Shown: positions 43,481 to 52,932, numbered from the stretch's first letter. The stretch: 64,000 bases of DNA from Oscillospiraceae bacterium Marseille-Q3528 (GCA_018223385.1 JAGTTR010000017.1:36640-100639), one strand, 5' to 3'. The notes: generated by a model from the letters alone, not told the origin. Translations and numbers: made by a program.

Positions 43481-45295
43481 ATGAGAGAACGATACCGGAA
43501 ATTTTATGACAGAATAATCAGCATATACCAAGAGCGGAGCATTCAGCTGCTGCTGACCATTTCTTTTTCTGTGGTCACGATCCTGGGCATGGCGCTGCTG
43601 GGCGGAAGCCTGTATGCCCGGTTCGCGGCCAACACAAGAGAACTGGCCACTGAGGACAACAAGAAGCTGATGGATCAGGTTTGCCTGAGTGCGGAGACCT
43701 ATATCCGAAATATGATGCGGGTGTCGGACACGATGTATTATGCGGGCATTAAGAAAACTGACCTGAAGGAAAATACCCTGGATGCCCAGATGAGTTTTTT
43801 GTATGAGGCCAACAAGGACAGCCTCATCAGCATCGCCTGCTTTACGGCGGATGGCGAACTCATCAGCGCTTCCCCGGTGTCCAACCTGAAACGGCAGGTG
43901 GATGTGACGTCCCAGGACTGGTTCCGGGCGGCGGATGCCAAGATTGAGAACCTGCATTTTTCCATTCCTCATGTGCAGAATCTGTTTGAGGAAAACAGCT
44001 ACCGCTATTACTGGGTCATTTCCCTGAGCCGGGTGGTAGAGCTGAACACCGGTGGCCGCACCAGCCGGGGCATTTTGCTGGTAGATATGAATTTCAGCGG
44101 TATTGAGCAGCTGTTTGCCAAGGTGAATACCAGCGCCAACCGGGGCTACGTGTACCTGGTGGACAGTGACGGTGAGATCATTTATCATCCCAGGCAGAAC
44201 CTGCTGAACACGAATATGCTGGAGGAGAGCAACCAGGTGGCTGCTTCCCATCAGGATGGAAGCTATACGGAGAAATATGACGGCGAGGAGCGGGTGATCA
44301 TTGTGAAGACTGTGGGTTACACGGGATGGAAGGTGGTCAGTGTAACGCCTGTGAGTGAATACACCAGCAGTACCATACAGGTACGTTTTTTCGCGGTGAT
44401 GCTCATCGTCTTTTTTATGCTGGTGCTGCTCATGGTCAACAGCATCGTATCGTCCAAGATCGCCACTCCGATCCAGCGCCTGGAACAGTCGGTAAAGCAG
44501 CTGGAGGAGCAGGGGGATCTGACCCGCGCTATTTACGTGGGTGGTTCTTATGAGATCGAGAGCCTGGGTCACAGCATCCAGTCCATGGTCAACCAGATGC
44601 GCAAGCTGATGGACGACATCGTGGTGGAACAGGAAGCCAAGCGGCGCAGCGAGATGGATGCGCTGCAGTCCCAGATCAACCCCCATTTCCTGTACAATAC
44701 GCTGGATTCCATCGTGTGGATGGTGGAGTGTGAGCGGTATGAGGAAGCGATCAAAATGGTGACCTCTCTGGCCAGCCTGTTCCGCATCAGCCTGAGCAAG
44801 GGAAGAAATATTATCCCGATCCGCAGTGAACTGGAGCATGCCCAGAATTATCTGCGTATTCAGAAGCTTCGGTACAAGAACCGGTTTGAAGTGCGCATGG
44901 ATGTAGATGAGAGCATTCTGGACTGCTGTACCGTGAAACTGGTGGTACAGCCTCTGCTGGAAAATTCCATCTATTACGGGATGGAATCCATGGATGATGA
45001 CGGTGAGATCCTGATCCGTGGCTACCGTAAAGACGGAGATATTTATGTGGAAGTCACCGATAACGGGTTGGGTATGCCGGAGGAGACGGTGTGCCAGCTG
45101 CTCACTGAGGGCAACCGGGTACGCAAACGAGGATCCGGCATCGGCCTGCTGAACGTGCATCAGCGCATCCGCCTGCATTTTGGGGAGGTGTATGGTCTGG
45201 AAATTGAGAGCGAGCCGGATGAGGGTACCACGGTACGGATCCATCTGCCGGACATTCCCTATACGGATGAGATCGGAAGGGGGGGACTGGGATGA
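43481..45295 (+). CDS. YesM-type sensor histidine kinase
   Basis: 604 residues. One transmembrane segment lies at about 20-42, followed by a large extracellular dCache-like domain to about 300 and a second transmembrane segment (about 302-325). A HAMP linker comes next. The His_kinase domain has phospho-acceptor His402 in QINPHFLYNTLDS, and the ATPase domain has DNGLGMPEE and GSGIGLLNVHQR. The signal is probably sugar or sugar-loaded binding protein, since the next two genes encode sugar-binding proteins. Its stop overlaps the next start (ATGA). Confidence 0.94.
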   Translation: MRERYRKFYDRIISIYQERSIQLLLTISFSVVTILGMALLGGSLYARFAANTRELATEDNKKLMDQVCLSAETYIRNMMRVSDTMYYAGIKKTDLKENTLDAQMSFLYEANKDSLISIACFTADGELISASPVSNLKRQVDVTSQDWFRAADAKIENLHFSIPHVQNLFEENSYRYYWVISLSRVVELNTGGRTSRGILLVDMNFSGIEQLFAKVNTSANRGYVYLVDSDGEIIYHPRQNLLNTNMLEESNQVAASHQDGSYTEKYDGEERVIIVKTVGYTGWKVVSVTPVSEYTSSTIQVRFFAVMLIVFFMLVLLMVNSIVSSKIATPIQRLEQSVKQLEEQGDLTRAIYVGGSYEIESLGHSIQSMVNQMRKLMDDIVVEQEAKRRSEMDALQSQINPHFLYNTLDSIVWMVECERYEEAIKMVTSLASLFRISLSKGRNIIPIRSELEHAQNYLRIQKLRYKNRFEVRMDVDESILDCCTVKLVVQPLLENSIYYGMESMDDDGEILIRGYRKDGDIYVEVTDNGLGMPEETVCQLLTEGNRVRKRGSGIGLLNVHQRIRLHFGEVYGLEIESEPDEGTTVRIHLPDIPYTDEIGRGGLG

Positions 45296-46308
45296 GCAGA
45301 CGGACAAGGATCCTCATGGCAGCGCTGGCGCTGTTTGTATTTCTCGGCGCAGTCATGTCCGGGTATCTGAACAGCGATGCCACACCCAGGCAGAAATATC
45401 AGATTTCCGTCATCGTCTACGGCAACAACCGGGACCGGTGGGCTTTTCTGCGGGAGGGCTTAAACCAGGGTGCTTCGGAGTTGCCGGTGGAATTAAGCTT
45501 CTCGGCCATGGCCCAGGAGGCAGATCCCCAGGAGCAGATCCGGGTGGTCAATCAGGAGATCCGCAACGGCGCCGACGGCATTTTGCTGGCGGCCTGTGAC
45601 AGCACGGCGTTGAACCAGACGGTGGCGGAGGCGGCAGGGCAGGTGCCGGTGCTCATGCTGGAAACGGACGTGGAGGACAATGCCAAAACGCTGGGCTGTC
45701 TGGCAGCGGACGATTACGAGATGGGAAAAGCACTGGGAGAATTTGTGAAAGAAACCTATCCCGGCAGGACGGTCAGCCTCATCGATGAGTTTACGGAACG
45801 CTCCAGTGTCAGCCGGCGGCAGGATGGATTTCTGGATGCCATAGGAGACAGTGCCGATGTTAGACGCTGGCAGCGGGGCGAGGGAGACTATGGCCTGTCC
45901 CTGTACATTGCCAAAATGTACCGCCGGGAGGGCCGTGGAACGGTGGTGACCGCCCTGGATGCCACTTCTCTGGAAGCGGTGCTGGATGCCTTTGAAAAAC
46001 TGGAGGCGGAGGGCGGAACGAACATGGCAGGGCATGAGACCTTTGGCTCCTGGCAGCCCCTGTACGGCATCGGCGCCACGGACAAGATCGTGTATTATCT
46101 GGATCAGGGCTGGATCAGCGGCATCGTTTTTCCCAACGAATTCCGCATCGGCTATGCGGGGCTGAACCGAATGGTGGATACGCTGGAACGCCAGCCCGGA
46201 GCAGGCACAGACGCGGATCCGGCCATGACGACAGAATTTTACAGAGCGGACAGGAAAACCATGTACGAGCCGGATTTACAGCGGCTGTTGTTCCCGATCG
46301 TGCAGTAA
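45292..46308 (+). CDS. Membrane-tethered sugar-binding-like protein in the sensory operon
   Basis: 338 residues. A single N-terminal hydrophobic segment (about 7-26) has no lipobox cysteine, so the protein is probably membrane-anchored or secreted. The rest is a Peripla_BP_4/LacI-type domain with QISVIVYGNNRDRWAFLREG, NGADGILLAACDSTALN, LAADDYEMGKALGEF and SLIDEFTERSSVSRRQDGF. Translationally coupled to the kinase (4-bp overlap), it looks like a dedicated sensor accessory rather than a transport receptor (inference). Confidence 0.82.
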   Translation: MSRRTRILMAALALFVFLGAVMSGYLNSDATPRQKYQISVIVYGNNRDRWAFLREGLNQGASELPVELSFSAMAQEADPQEQIRVVNQEIRNGADGILLAACDSTALNQTVAEAAGQVPVLMLETDVEDNAKTLGCLAADDYEMGKALGEFVKETYPGRTVSLIDEFTERSSVSRRQDGFLDAIGDSADVRRWQRGEGDYGLSLYIAKMYRREGRGTVVTALDATSLEAVLDAFEKLEAEGGTNMAGHETFGSWQPLYGIGATDKIVYYLDQGWISGIVFPNEFRIGYAGLNRMVDTLERQPGAGTDADPAMTTEFYRADRKTMYEPDLQRLLFPIVQ

Positions 46309-46318
46309 GGAGGATGCG

Positions 46319-47368
46319 ATGAGAAAACAGAGAAGACAGATGGCAGGGGCGGCAGCGGCACTGCTGGCAGCAGGACTGCTCACCGGGTGCGGCGGCAGCC
46401 AGAATGCGGACACGGTCACTTCCCTGAAAATCGGAGTGAGTGTGTATGACCAGTACGACACCTTCCTTGCGGAAATGATGACGGATATGGCGGCGGAGCT
46501 GAAAAATCTGGAGCAGGAGACCAACATCCAGATCACGATGGAGGTGGTCAACGCCGGTCACAGCCAGCTTACCCAGAACGACCAGGTGCAGGATTTCCTC
46601 GACAGCGATTACGATATCCTCTGTGTCAACCTGGTGGACCGGACAGATGCTTCCACTATCATTGACAAGGCGAAAAATGCCGACACGCCGGTGATCTTCT
46701 TCAACCGGGAGCTGGTGGGAGAGGATCTGCAGCGCTGGGATAAGCTTTATTACGTGGGGGCAGATGCCCTGGAATCCGGTCTTATGGAAGGACAGCTGGT
46801 GGCGGACGCCTGCGCGGAGGACATGGAAGCGGTGGATCGGAACGGCGACGGGAAGCTGCAGTATGTGATCCTGGAGGGCGAGGCCGGGCACCAGGATGCG
46901 CTGGTGCGGACAGAGTATGCCCTGAAGGCCGTGACGGAAAGCGGTATTGCGGTGGACCGGCTGGCGGATGAGATCGCCAACTGGAACCGGGGCCAGGCGC
47001 AGACGAAGATGTCCCAGTGGCTGGAGAGCTACAGGGATGAGATAGAAGTGGTATTTGCCAACAACGACGATATGGCGCTGGGGGCCATTGATGCCCTGAA
47101 AGAGAGCGACGTGGAGCACTGGCCGCTGGTGGTGGGCATCGACGGCACCGATGTGGCACTGGATGCGGTGGAAAGGCACGAGCTCTACGGCACCGTTTTA
47201 AACGATGCGAAGGGACAGGCGCGGGCCATGCTGGCGCTGGCCTTTTCCATCGGCACGGACACGTCGCTGTCCGATGAATTTACGCTGCAGGACGGCAAAT
47301 ACATCCGCCTGCCCTACGAGCAGGTCACCTATGCAAATCTGGAAGAAATCCGTCTGAAAAAGGAATGA
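46319..47368 (+). CDS. Second MglB-like galactose-binding lipoprotein
   Basis: 349 residues with lipobox LLTGC (Cys24). Strong MglB-like features are IGVSVYDQYDTFLAEM, the calcium-loop DRNGDGKLQYV, a following EGEAGHQDALVRTEYAL, VFANNDDMALGA and GIDGTDVALDAV. It closely resembles the known galactose/glucose-binding protein in these segments and is distinct from the mglB at 37471, which has a long acidic linker. It could feed the MglAC transporter or present sugar to the sensor kinase. Confidence 0.88.
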   Translation: MRKQRRQMAGAAAALLAAGLLTGCGGSQNADTVTSLKIGVSVYDQYDTFLAEMMTDMAAELKNLEQETNIQITMEVVNAGHSQLTQNDQVQDFLDSDYDILCVNLVDRTDASTIIDKAKNADTPVIFFNRELVGEDLQRWDKLYYVGADALESGLMEGQLVADACAEDMEAVDRNGDGKLQYVILEGEAGHQDALVRTEYALKAVTESGIAVDRLADEIANWNRGQAQTKMSQWLESYRDEIEVVFANNDDMALGAIDALKESDVEHWPLVVGIDGTDVALDAVERHELYGTVLNDAKGQARAMLALAFSIGTDTSLSDEFTLQDGKYIRLPYEQVTYANLEEIRLKKE

Positions 47369-47470
47369 AAACACAGTAAAAACAAGTATCTTTTTTCCTC
47401 GAAATGGGTTATAATGACGTTTGTAACAAGCAATACTTATAGCAGGAAAAAAACTTCATGGAGGTATCAT

Positions 47471-48334
47471 ATGTTAGTATCAGCAAAAGACATGCTTCAG
47501 AAAGCAAAAGCCGGCAAGTATGCGGTAGGACAGTTCAACATCAACAATCTGGAGTGGACAAAGGCTGTGCTCCAGGCAGCACAGGAATGCAATTCCCCGG
47601 TCATCCTCGGTGTTTCTGAGGGCGCGGGAAAATATATGACAGGATTCAAGACAGTGGCAGCCATGGTAGAGGCTATGGTGGACGAGATGGGCATCACCGT
47701 TCCGGTAGCGCTGCATCTGGATCACGGCACATACGAAGGATGCTACAAGTGCATCGAGGCAGGTTTCTCCTCCATCATGTTCGATGGCTCTCATTATCCC
47801 ATCGAGGAGAACATTGAGAAGACCAAGGAACTGGTGAAGATCTGCAACGAGAAGGGCATGTCCCTGGAGGCAGAGGTTGGCTCCATCGGCGGCGAGGAAG
47901 ACGGCGTCATCGGTATGGGCGAGGTAGCTGATCCCAACGAGTGCAAGGCTATCGCAGATCTGGGCGTAACCATGCTGGCAGCAGGCATCGGCAACATCCA
48001 CGGTGTATACCCAGCCAACTGGAAGGGCTTAAGCTTCGAGACACTGGATCAGATCCAACAGAAGACCGGCGATATGCCGCTGGTACTGCACGGCGGTACC
48101 GGTATCCCGGATGACATGATCAAAAAGGCCATCTCTCTGGGCGTTGCCAAGATCAACGTAAACACCGAGTGCCAGCTTGTATTCGCAGAGGCGACCAGAA
48201 AGTACATCGAGGCAGGCAAGGATCAGCAGGGCAAGGGCTTTGACCCGAGAAAGCTCCTGGCTCCCGGCGCTGCAGCCATCGTGGACAAGGTAAAAGAGAA
48301 GATCGAGCTGTTCGGTTCTGCCAATAAGGCGTGA
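47471..48334 (+). CDS. fba: Class II fructose-bisphosphate aldolase
   Basis: 287 residues from 47471 (GGAGG upstream). Class II signatures are MLVSAKDMLQKAKAGKYAVGQFN, the zinc/catalytic region ALHLDHGTYEGC, SSIMFDGSHYP, EAEVGSIGGEEDG, and LHGGTGIPDDMI. It cleaves fructose 1,6-bisphosphate to two triose phosphates in glycolysis. A TATAAT at 47410-47415 suggests its own promoter. It is followed by a terminator. Confidence 0.95.
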   Translation: MLVSAKDMLQKAKAGKYAVGQFNINNLEWTKAVLQAAQECNSPVILGVSEGAGKYMTGFKTVAAMVEAMVDEMGITVPVALHLDHGTYEGCYKCIEAGFSSIMFDGSHYPIEENIEKTKELVKICNEKGMSLEAEVGSIGGEEDGVIGMGEVADPNECKAIADLGVTMLAAGIGNIHGVYPANWKGLSFETLDQIQQKTGDMPLVLHGGTGIPDDMIKKAISLGVAKINVNTECQLVFAEATRKYIEAGKDQQGKGFDPRKLLAPGAAAIVDKVKEKIELFGSANKA

Positions 48335-48365
48335 AGCGGAGGAAAATCGGATAACGAATAAAGAG

Positions 48366-48402
48366 AAAGACAGACGTATCGTCAGGGTGCGCCTGTCTTT
48401 TT
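48366..48402 (+). terminator. Terminator of fba
   Basis: AAAGACAG (48366-48373) pairs with CTGTCTTT (48393-48400), followed by Ts. Confidence 0.75.
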
Positions 48403-48426
48403 GGTTGCTATTAAAAAAATAGGATT

Positions 48427-48798
48427 CTATTTTCTCGTTTTCCAGATGTCGCGGCCATTTTGAAACAGATCCAGAAGTTCCATTTTTCTTTGAAATAATT
48501 CTTTTATCACTGGGATGCGAACCCGTTGTTCATAAATATCCTGCTCATAGATGGAAAAATCCATTTCTATTTTTTCAAGATCAACGAGGGAACGATCCAT
48601 AACATACTGTAACAATTTGATCTCACGTTCAATAAAGGAATGCGTTTTTAGCTCAGTGATTTGCACTTTTTTCAGCCCTTCATAAGGCACGTTGTAGAAC
48701 ATGGAATTTCCGGAATCAAAAATGGGAGCAAAACCCAGAAGTTCCAGGGTATCTGGATTTCGCATGATCCCGTTTGCAACTTCAGCTTCCTCAGGCAT
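48427..48798 (-). pseudogene. C-terminal relic of a HipA-like kinase protein
   Basis: About 120 residues with RNPDTLELLGFAPIFDSGNS, which resembles the segment after the catalytic loop in HipA-family kinases, then a charged helical tail. The usual N-terminal 250 residues are absent: the frame begins at the junction with a different relic at about 48795. Codon use and AT content differ from the sugar block. The HipA assignment is by motif resemblance only. Confidence 0.45.
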
Positions 48799-48925
48799 GG
48801 GCCAGAGCGGTACACTGCTGGCAGAGTTGGCAGGAACCGGCGACTGGCAGGAAGGAAAGAGATTTTCTTCTAATGCATCAGAAGAAGAGGTTCAGGACTG
48901 GGTAAAAAGCTTGAATCTGAACTAA
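48796..48925 (+). pseudogene. C-terminal relic of a flavodoxin-like protein
   Basis: The plus strand encodes GQSGTLLAELAGTGDWQEGK followed by RFSSNASEEEVQDWVKSLN and a stop. This resembles the C-terminal end of secreted-type flavodoxins. No flavodoxin core precedes it; the upstream sequence is the antisense HipA-like relic. So the two relics abut at about 48795. The 48926-49191 stretch that follows has no supported gene. Confidence 0.4.
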
Positions 48926-49191
48926 ATATAAAGAATGCTATGAGCAGCAGGAACAACGATTAAAAGTCAAGTTTCTGCTGCTTTTCTAATATTTGGAAAC
49001 AGTAATCAGGTTGCACAGTATCTGTCCGGTCATTTCAGTAGATCTGCTGAATAGCTTTCTCCCGGAAGTGTGGTATAGTGTTGATTATCTGCATCTGAGA
49101 AAATGATTGAAAAGCGGGCGGCTATTTTTTTTGATTGCCAAAGACCGAAAAATATGACATATTAAAAGAAAAACGTCTGGGGGAAAACGTT

Positions 49192-49719
49192 ATGGCAAAA
49201 TATATCGGATATGTAGTCTCCATGTGCCTGATCAGTCTTCTTCTCGAATACTTGAATAGGCGCAAGCATATAAATAGCAATCTCATCGGCAATGGTAACT
49301 ATTATATTTTAAAAATTCCATCAGCCTTAAAATATGTATATCTTACCATGTTTGGACTTGGAATATTTTTATTTTGCGTATTTTTATTCTTTTATCGGAC
49401 CGGAAATCCAACCGTTACCATTGGTCATCTTAACTTTTCAATCATTTTTGCAACTATCGGGTTGGCAATAGCAATATGGGCTGAGAGATGGAGGATAGTC
49501 GTAGACGGAAAGCAGATGGAAATACACCGGCTGTTTCATCGGCCAAAAAAGATTATGATTCCTGAAATTGGAAAGGTTATGATTGGGAAGAAGCAACAGC
49601 TGACCTTGTATCATAAAAATGGAAAGAAATTGATAACAGTGGATGCACTTTCCGATAATTATGACAAACTGTTGCAAACATTAAAAAGCAACAATGTTCA
49701 AATAAAAAACAATGATTGA
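49192..49719 (+). CDS. Membrane protein with a PH-like C-terminal domain (DUF6560-like)
   Basis: 175 residues from 49192 (GGGGG 9 nt upstream). Hydrophobic segments lie at about 3-18, 45-68 and 80-98. A cytosolic domain follows with WRIVVDGKQMEIHRLFHRPK and KVMIGKKQQLTLYHKNGKK, a pattern of short PH-like (bPH) domains. Function is unknown. It lies in an AT-rich island, upstream of another small membrane gene. Between them (49727-49813) is a 28-codon reading frame I do not recognise. Confidence 0.65.
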   Translation: MAKYIGYVVSMCLISLLLEYLNRRKHINSNLIGNGNYYILKIPSALKYVYLTMFGLGIFLFCVFLFFYRTGNPTVTIGHLNFSIIFATIGLAIAIWAERWRIVVDGKQMEIHRLFHRPKKIMIPEIGKVMIGKKQQLTLYHKNGKKLITVDALSDNYDKLLQTLKSNNVQIKNND

Positions 49720-49863
49720 GACAAGATGTATCCTGGCTGGATGATGAATAAGGATGTTCCTGATAAATTGGCAAAAGAGAAACTGCAAAAATTAAAATCC
49801 TCAATATTTTAATATCCCTGTCATAAAAATGGATAACGGTCAGGTGATTTTGGATTTACCCTT

Positions 49864-50270
49864 ATGGGGCTTATTTTTCTTTGTATAGGAATTGGACTAT
49901 ATTTTGCCAACAAAAGAAAATACTTTGTCTGCACACAGGCAGTTATCGCAACCATTATTGATATACAAAAAGAAACCATCAATAATTCCAGTTCTACCGA
50001 ATATGAGGCGAAAATTGCATCATGGTTTCCCATTTACGAATATGTCATTAACGGCATAACAATCAGAAAAAAGCCTTTGTTGGAACTGCAAAGCCGGAAG
50101 TAACAGTGGGAGAGAAGGTATCCATTTTTATTAATCCAAATAACCCAGAAGAGCTTTATTGTCCCAGTGAAAAACGAATACTTCTGCAGAAAATCTTTAT
50201 GGGAGTTGGGATTGGACTTATAGTCCTGGCTCTGATTCTTGGAAGCATTGCTTTTTATGTCATAAGATAA
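49864..50270 (+). CDS. DUF3592-like membrane protein split by a -1 frameshift at A AAA AAG
   Basis: Frame 0 from 49864 gives a transmembrane helix (LIFLCIGIGLYFANK), then VIATIIDIQKE and an extracellular-type middle. It stops at TAA 50101-50103. In the -1 frame the protein continues as AFVGTAKPEVTVGEKVSIF, then INPNNPEELYCPSEKR, and a second helix (GVGIGLIVLALILGSIAF) to a TAA at 50268. The VIA...T...G..V.I..NP.NP..L order is the DUF3592 pattern across both halves. The frames meet at 50067-50073, which reads A AAA AAG in frame, the classic -1 slippery heptamer. It is either programmed frameshifting, a homopolymer mutation or an assembly error. Confidence 0.65.
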
Positions 50271-50279
50271 GCATATTTC

Positions 50280-50580
50280 TGTTCGAAATTCTCCATTTTT
50301 CCGGATTGCCACTCCATTCGTAAAAAAGCAGTAAAGAAGGATGTTGCAGCGAAAGATCTGGCAGAAACCATTGAAATTTATTGGGTTCTGCTGAATACAG
50401 GATTGATCTGAAATCCCTGTAATTGAGATTATGAAAACGGGAGATATTGCTTATCTGGTGGAATAAAACCGTTCTGTGCGGACAGTAAAAATGATTACTT
50501 GATTTTTGCATATATGGAGTGTATTCTTATATCAGGTTATAAAAAACACGGAAAAGAAGTAAAAAGATACCATAGGAGAG
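50280..50580 (+). other. AT-rich stretch with short relic reading frames
   Basis: No intact gene is seen. A short frame (about 50310-50410) encodes HSIRKKAVKKDVAAKDL and AETIEIYWVLLN before a stop, without a start or recognised family. The stretch leads into the glutamine synthetase region. Confidence 0.4.
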
Positions 50581-50590
50581 GAATACAGGC

Positions 50591-52708
50591 ATGCAGAGTA
50601 GTATTACGGAAATTTTCGGGGAAAATGTGTTTGACGATGCGGTGATGCAGGAGCGGCTGCCCAAGAAGGTGTATGCGCAGTTAAAGCAGATCATCAGAGA
50701 GGGCGGCGAGCTGGATGCGGCCATGGCGGATGTGATCGCCCATGAGATGAAGGAATGGGCCATCGAGAAGGGGGCGACCCACTATTCTCATTGGTTCCAG
50801 CCGCTGACCGGGGCGACGGCGGAAAAGCATGACGCCTTTTTGTCTGCACCCAAGGAGAACGGCAAGGTGCTCATGGAGTTTTCCGGCAAGGAGCTGATCA
50901 AGGGCGAGCCGGATGCCTCCTCCTTCCCGTCCGGCGGCCTTCGTGCCACCTTTGAGGCCAGAGGCTATACGGCATGGGACTGTACCTCTCCGGCGTTTGT
51001 GAAAACAGATGAGAAGGGCGGCACCCTGTACATTCCCACGGCGTTCTGCTCTTACAAGGGCGAGGCGCTGGATCAGAAGACGCCGCTTTTACGTTCCATG
51101 GAAGCCATCAACAAACAGTCCCTGCGGCTGATCCGTCTGTTCGGCAACACCACCTCCCGTCGCGTGACGCCGTCTGTGGGCGCAGAGCAGGAGTATTTCA
51201 TTATTGACCGGGAGAAATATCTGAAGAGAAAAGACCTGGTATTTGCGGGCCGGACGCTGTTTGGCGCCATGCCGCCCAAGGGCCAGGAGCTGGATGACCA
51301 TTATTTCGGCGTCATCCGGGACCGGATCATGGATTTCATGCGGGATGTGAACGAGGAGCTGTGGAAGCTGGGGGTATCGGCCAAGACCCAGCACAACGAG
51401 GTAGCGCCGGGACAGCATGAGCTGGCACCCATTTATGCCCAGTGCAACGTGGCTGTTGACCACAACCAGCTGGTGATGGAAACGCTGAAAAATGTGGCCT
51501 ACCGGCACGGTCTGCACTGCCTGCTCCATGAGAAACCCTTTGCCGGGGTCAACGGTTCCGGCAAGCATAACAACTGGTCACTGACCACGGATGACGGCAT
51601 CAACCTGCTGGAGCCGGGCAAGACGCCCCATGAGAACATCCAGTTCCTGCTGGTGCTGACCTGTATCCTGAAAGCGGTGGATGAGTATGCAGCCCTGCTG
51701 CGGGAGTCCGCAGCGGATGTGGGCAACGATCACCGTCTGGGTGCCAACGAGGCACCCCCGGCCATCATTTCCGTTTATCTGGGCGAGCAGCTGGAGGATG
51801 TGCTCTGCCAGCTTATGAGCACCGGTGAGGCGACCCACAGCATGCACGGCGAGAAGCTGCGCACCGGCGTCAAGACGCTGCCGGGCTTTACGAAGGATGC
51901 CACCGACCGGAACCGGACATCACCCTTTGCTTTTACCGGCAATAAATTCGAGTTCCGTATGGTGGGCTCCCGGGATTCCATCGCTTCACCCAACGTGGTG
52001 CTGAACACCATCGTGGCAGGCGCGTTCTGTGATGCCTGCGATGTGATTGAGGCTGCCGGGGAGGAGAATTTCCACGAGGCTGTTCATGATCTCATCAAAA
52101 AATATGCATCCGAGCACTATCGGATCGTATTCAACGGCAACGGTTACTCTGACGAGTGGGTGGAAGAGGCTGCCCGCAGAGGCCTGCCCAATATCACCTG
52201 CATGGTGGATGCGATTCCCTACCTGACCGAGCAGAAGACCATTGACCTGTTCGAGAAGTTCCATGTGCTCACCGAGGCTGAGCTGTATTCCCGCCAGGAG
52301 ATCAAATACGAGGCTTACGCCAAGGCGCTGAACATCGAAGCCAGAGCCATGATCGACATTGCCAGCAAGCAGATCCTGCCGGTGGCTGTCCAGTATGCGG
52401 CCAACTTGGCACATTCCGTCAACGAGGTGCGTTCCGCCTGCGCGGCAGCAGACACCAGTGTGCAGGAGGAGATGCTCTGTGCGGTATCTGACCTGCTCCG
52501 GGAGACAAGGGATGCGCTGAAAAAGCTCACCCAGGTGACAGAGGAAGCCTCCGGCATCGCCGAGGGCAAGGATCGGGCGCTCTATTTCCGCAAGGAGGTC
52601 AACCCTGCCATGGAGGCGCTGCGAAGCCCTGTGGACAAGCTGGAAATGATCGTGGACAAGGCACTGTGGCCCATGCCGTCCTACGGAGATATGCTGTTTG
52701 AAGTATAA
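50591..52708 (+). CDS. glnA: Glutamine synthetase type III, copy 1
   Basis: A 705-residue GSIII (GlnN type, about 700 residues, far longer than GSI). Signatures are THYSHWFQPLTGATAEKHDA, SFPSGGLRATFEARGYTAWD, GAEQEYFIID, NEVAPGQHELAPI, NGSGKHNNWSL and the ATP-contacting NRTSPFAFTGNKFEFR. It makes glutamine from glutamate and ammonia. GGAGAGG lies before the start. A second GSIII begins 225 bp downstream. The C-terminal 90 residues are a variable helical region. Confidence 0.96.
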   Translation: MQSSITEIFGENVFDDAVMQERLPKKVYAQLKQIIREGGELDAAMADVIAHEMKEWAIEKGATHYSHWFQPLTGATAEKHDAFLSAPKENGKVLMEFSGKELIKGEPDASSFPSGGLRATFEARGYTAWDCTSPAFVKTDEKGGTLYIPTAFCSYKGEALDQKTPLLRSMEAINKQSLRLIRLFGNTTSRRVTPSVGAEQEYFIIDREKYLKRKDLVFAGRTLFGAMPPKGQELDDHYFGVIRDRIMDFMRDVNEELWKLGVSAKTQHNEVAPGQHELAPIYAQCNVAVDHNQLVMETLKNVAYRHGLHCLLHEKPFAGVNGSGKHNNWSLTTDDGINLLEPGKTPHENIQFLLVLTCILKAVDEYAALLRESAADVGNDHRLGANEAPPAIISVYLGEQLEDVLCQLMSTGEATHSMHGEKLRTGVKTLPGFTKDATDRNRTSPFAFTGNKFEFRMVGSRDSIASPNVVLNTIVAGAFCDACDVIEAAGEENFHEAVHDLIKKYASEHYRIVFNGNGYSDEWVEEAARRGLPNITCMVDAIPYLTEQKTIDLFEKFHVLTEAELYSRQEIKYEAYAKALNIEARAMIDIASKQILPVAVQYAANLAHSVNEVRSACAAADTSVQEEMLCAVSDLLRETRDALKKLTQVTEEASGIAEGKDRALYFRKEVNPAMEALRSPVDKLEMIVDKALWPMPSYGDMLFEV

Positions 52709-52794
52709 AATCGGCAATTTTACTTATATGAGAGTATCCAGATGCGCATTTTATAACAGAATTGCATAAAAAATACGAAAATCCTAATTTTTGC

Positions 52795-52823
52795 TTGCAA
52801 TTTCTGAAAAATGAGAGTATGTT
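52795..52823 (+). promoter_or_regulatory. Promoter of glutamine synthetase copy 2
   Basis: TTGCAA (52795-52800), a 17-nt spacer and TATGTT (52818-52823). It would start transcription just before the leader hairpin. Confidence 0.45.
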
Positions 52824-52852
52824 TAGAAGCAAGTTAATACATGACTGAACGA

Positions 52853-52887
52853 GGACGTTCCATTTCGAAGAGATGGAGCGTCCTTTT
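52853..52887 (+). terminator. Terminator-like hairpin in the leader of glutamine synthetase copy 2
   Basis: GGACGTTCCAT pairs with ATGGAGCGTCC (11 positions, one G-T) around a 9-nt loop, followed by TTTT. It lies after the candidate promoter and 46 nt before the start codon. It may end copy 1 transcripts or attenuate copy 2. Confidence 0.6.
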
Positions 52888-52932
52888 CTGATTCATAGGA
52901 AAAGAATAAGGTCAGAGAAAGGATGGAAGCAT

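Noticed and set aside
42476..45307. Very long minus-strand open frame opposite the response regulator and kinase genes
   Set aside because: It is antisense to two well-supported proteins, shows no recognisable domains, and is explained by codon bias of the plus-strand genes.
52853..52887. Known glutamine riboswitch in the glnA leader
   Set aside because: The hairpin alone does not match any glutamine aptamer I know; the T-run favours a terminator or attenuator.
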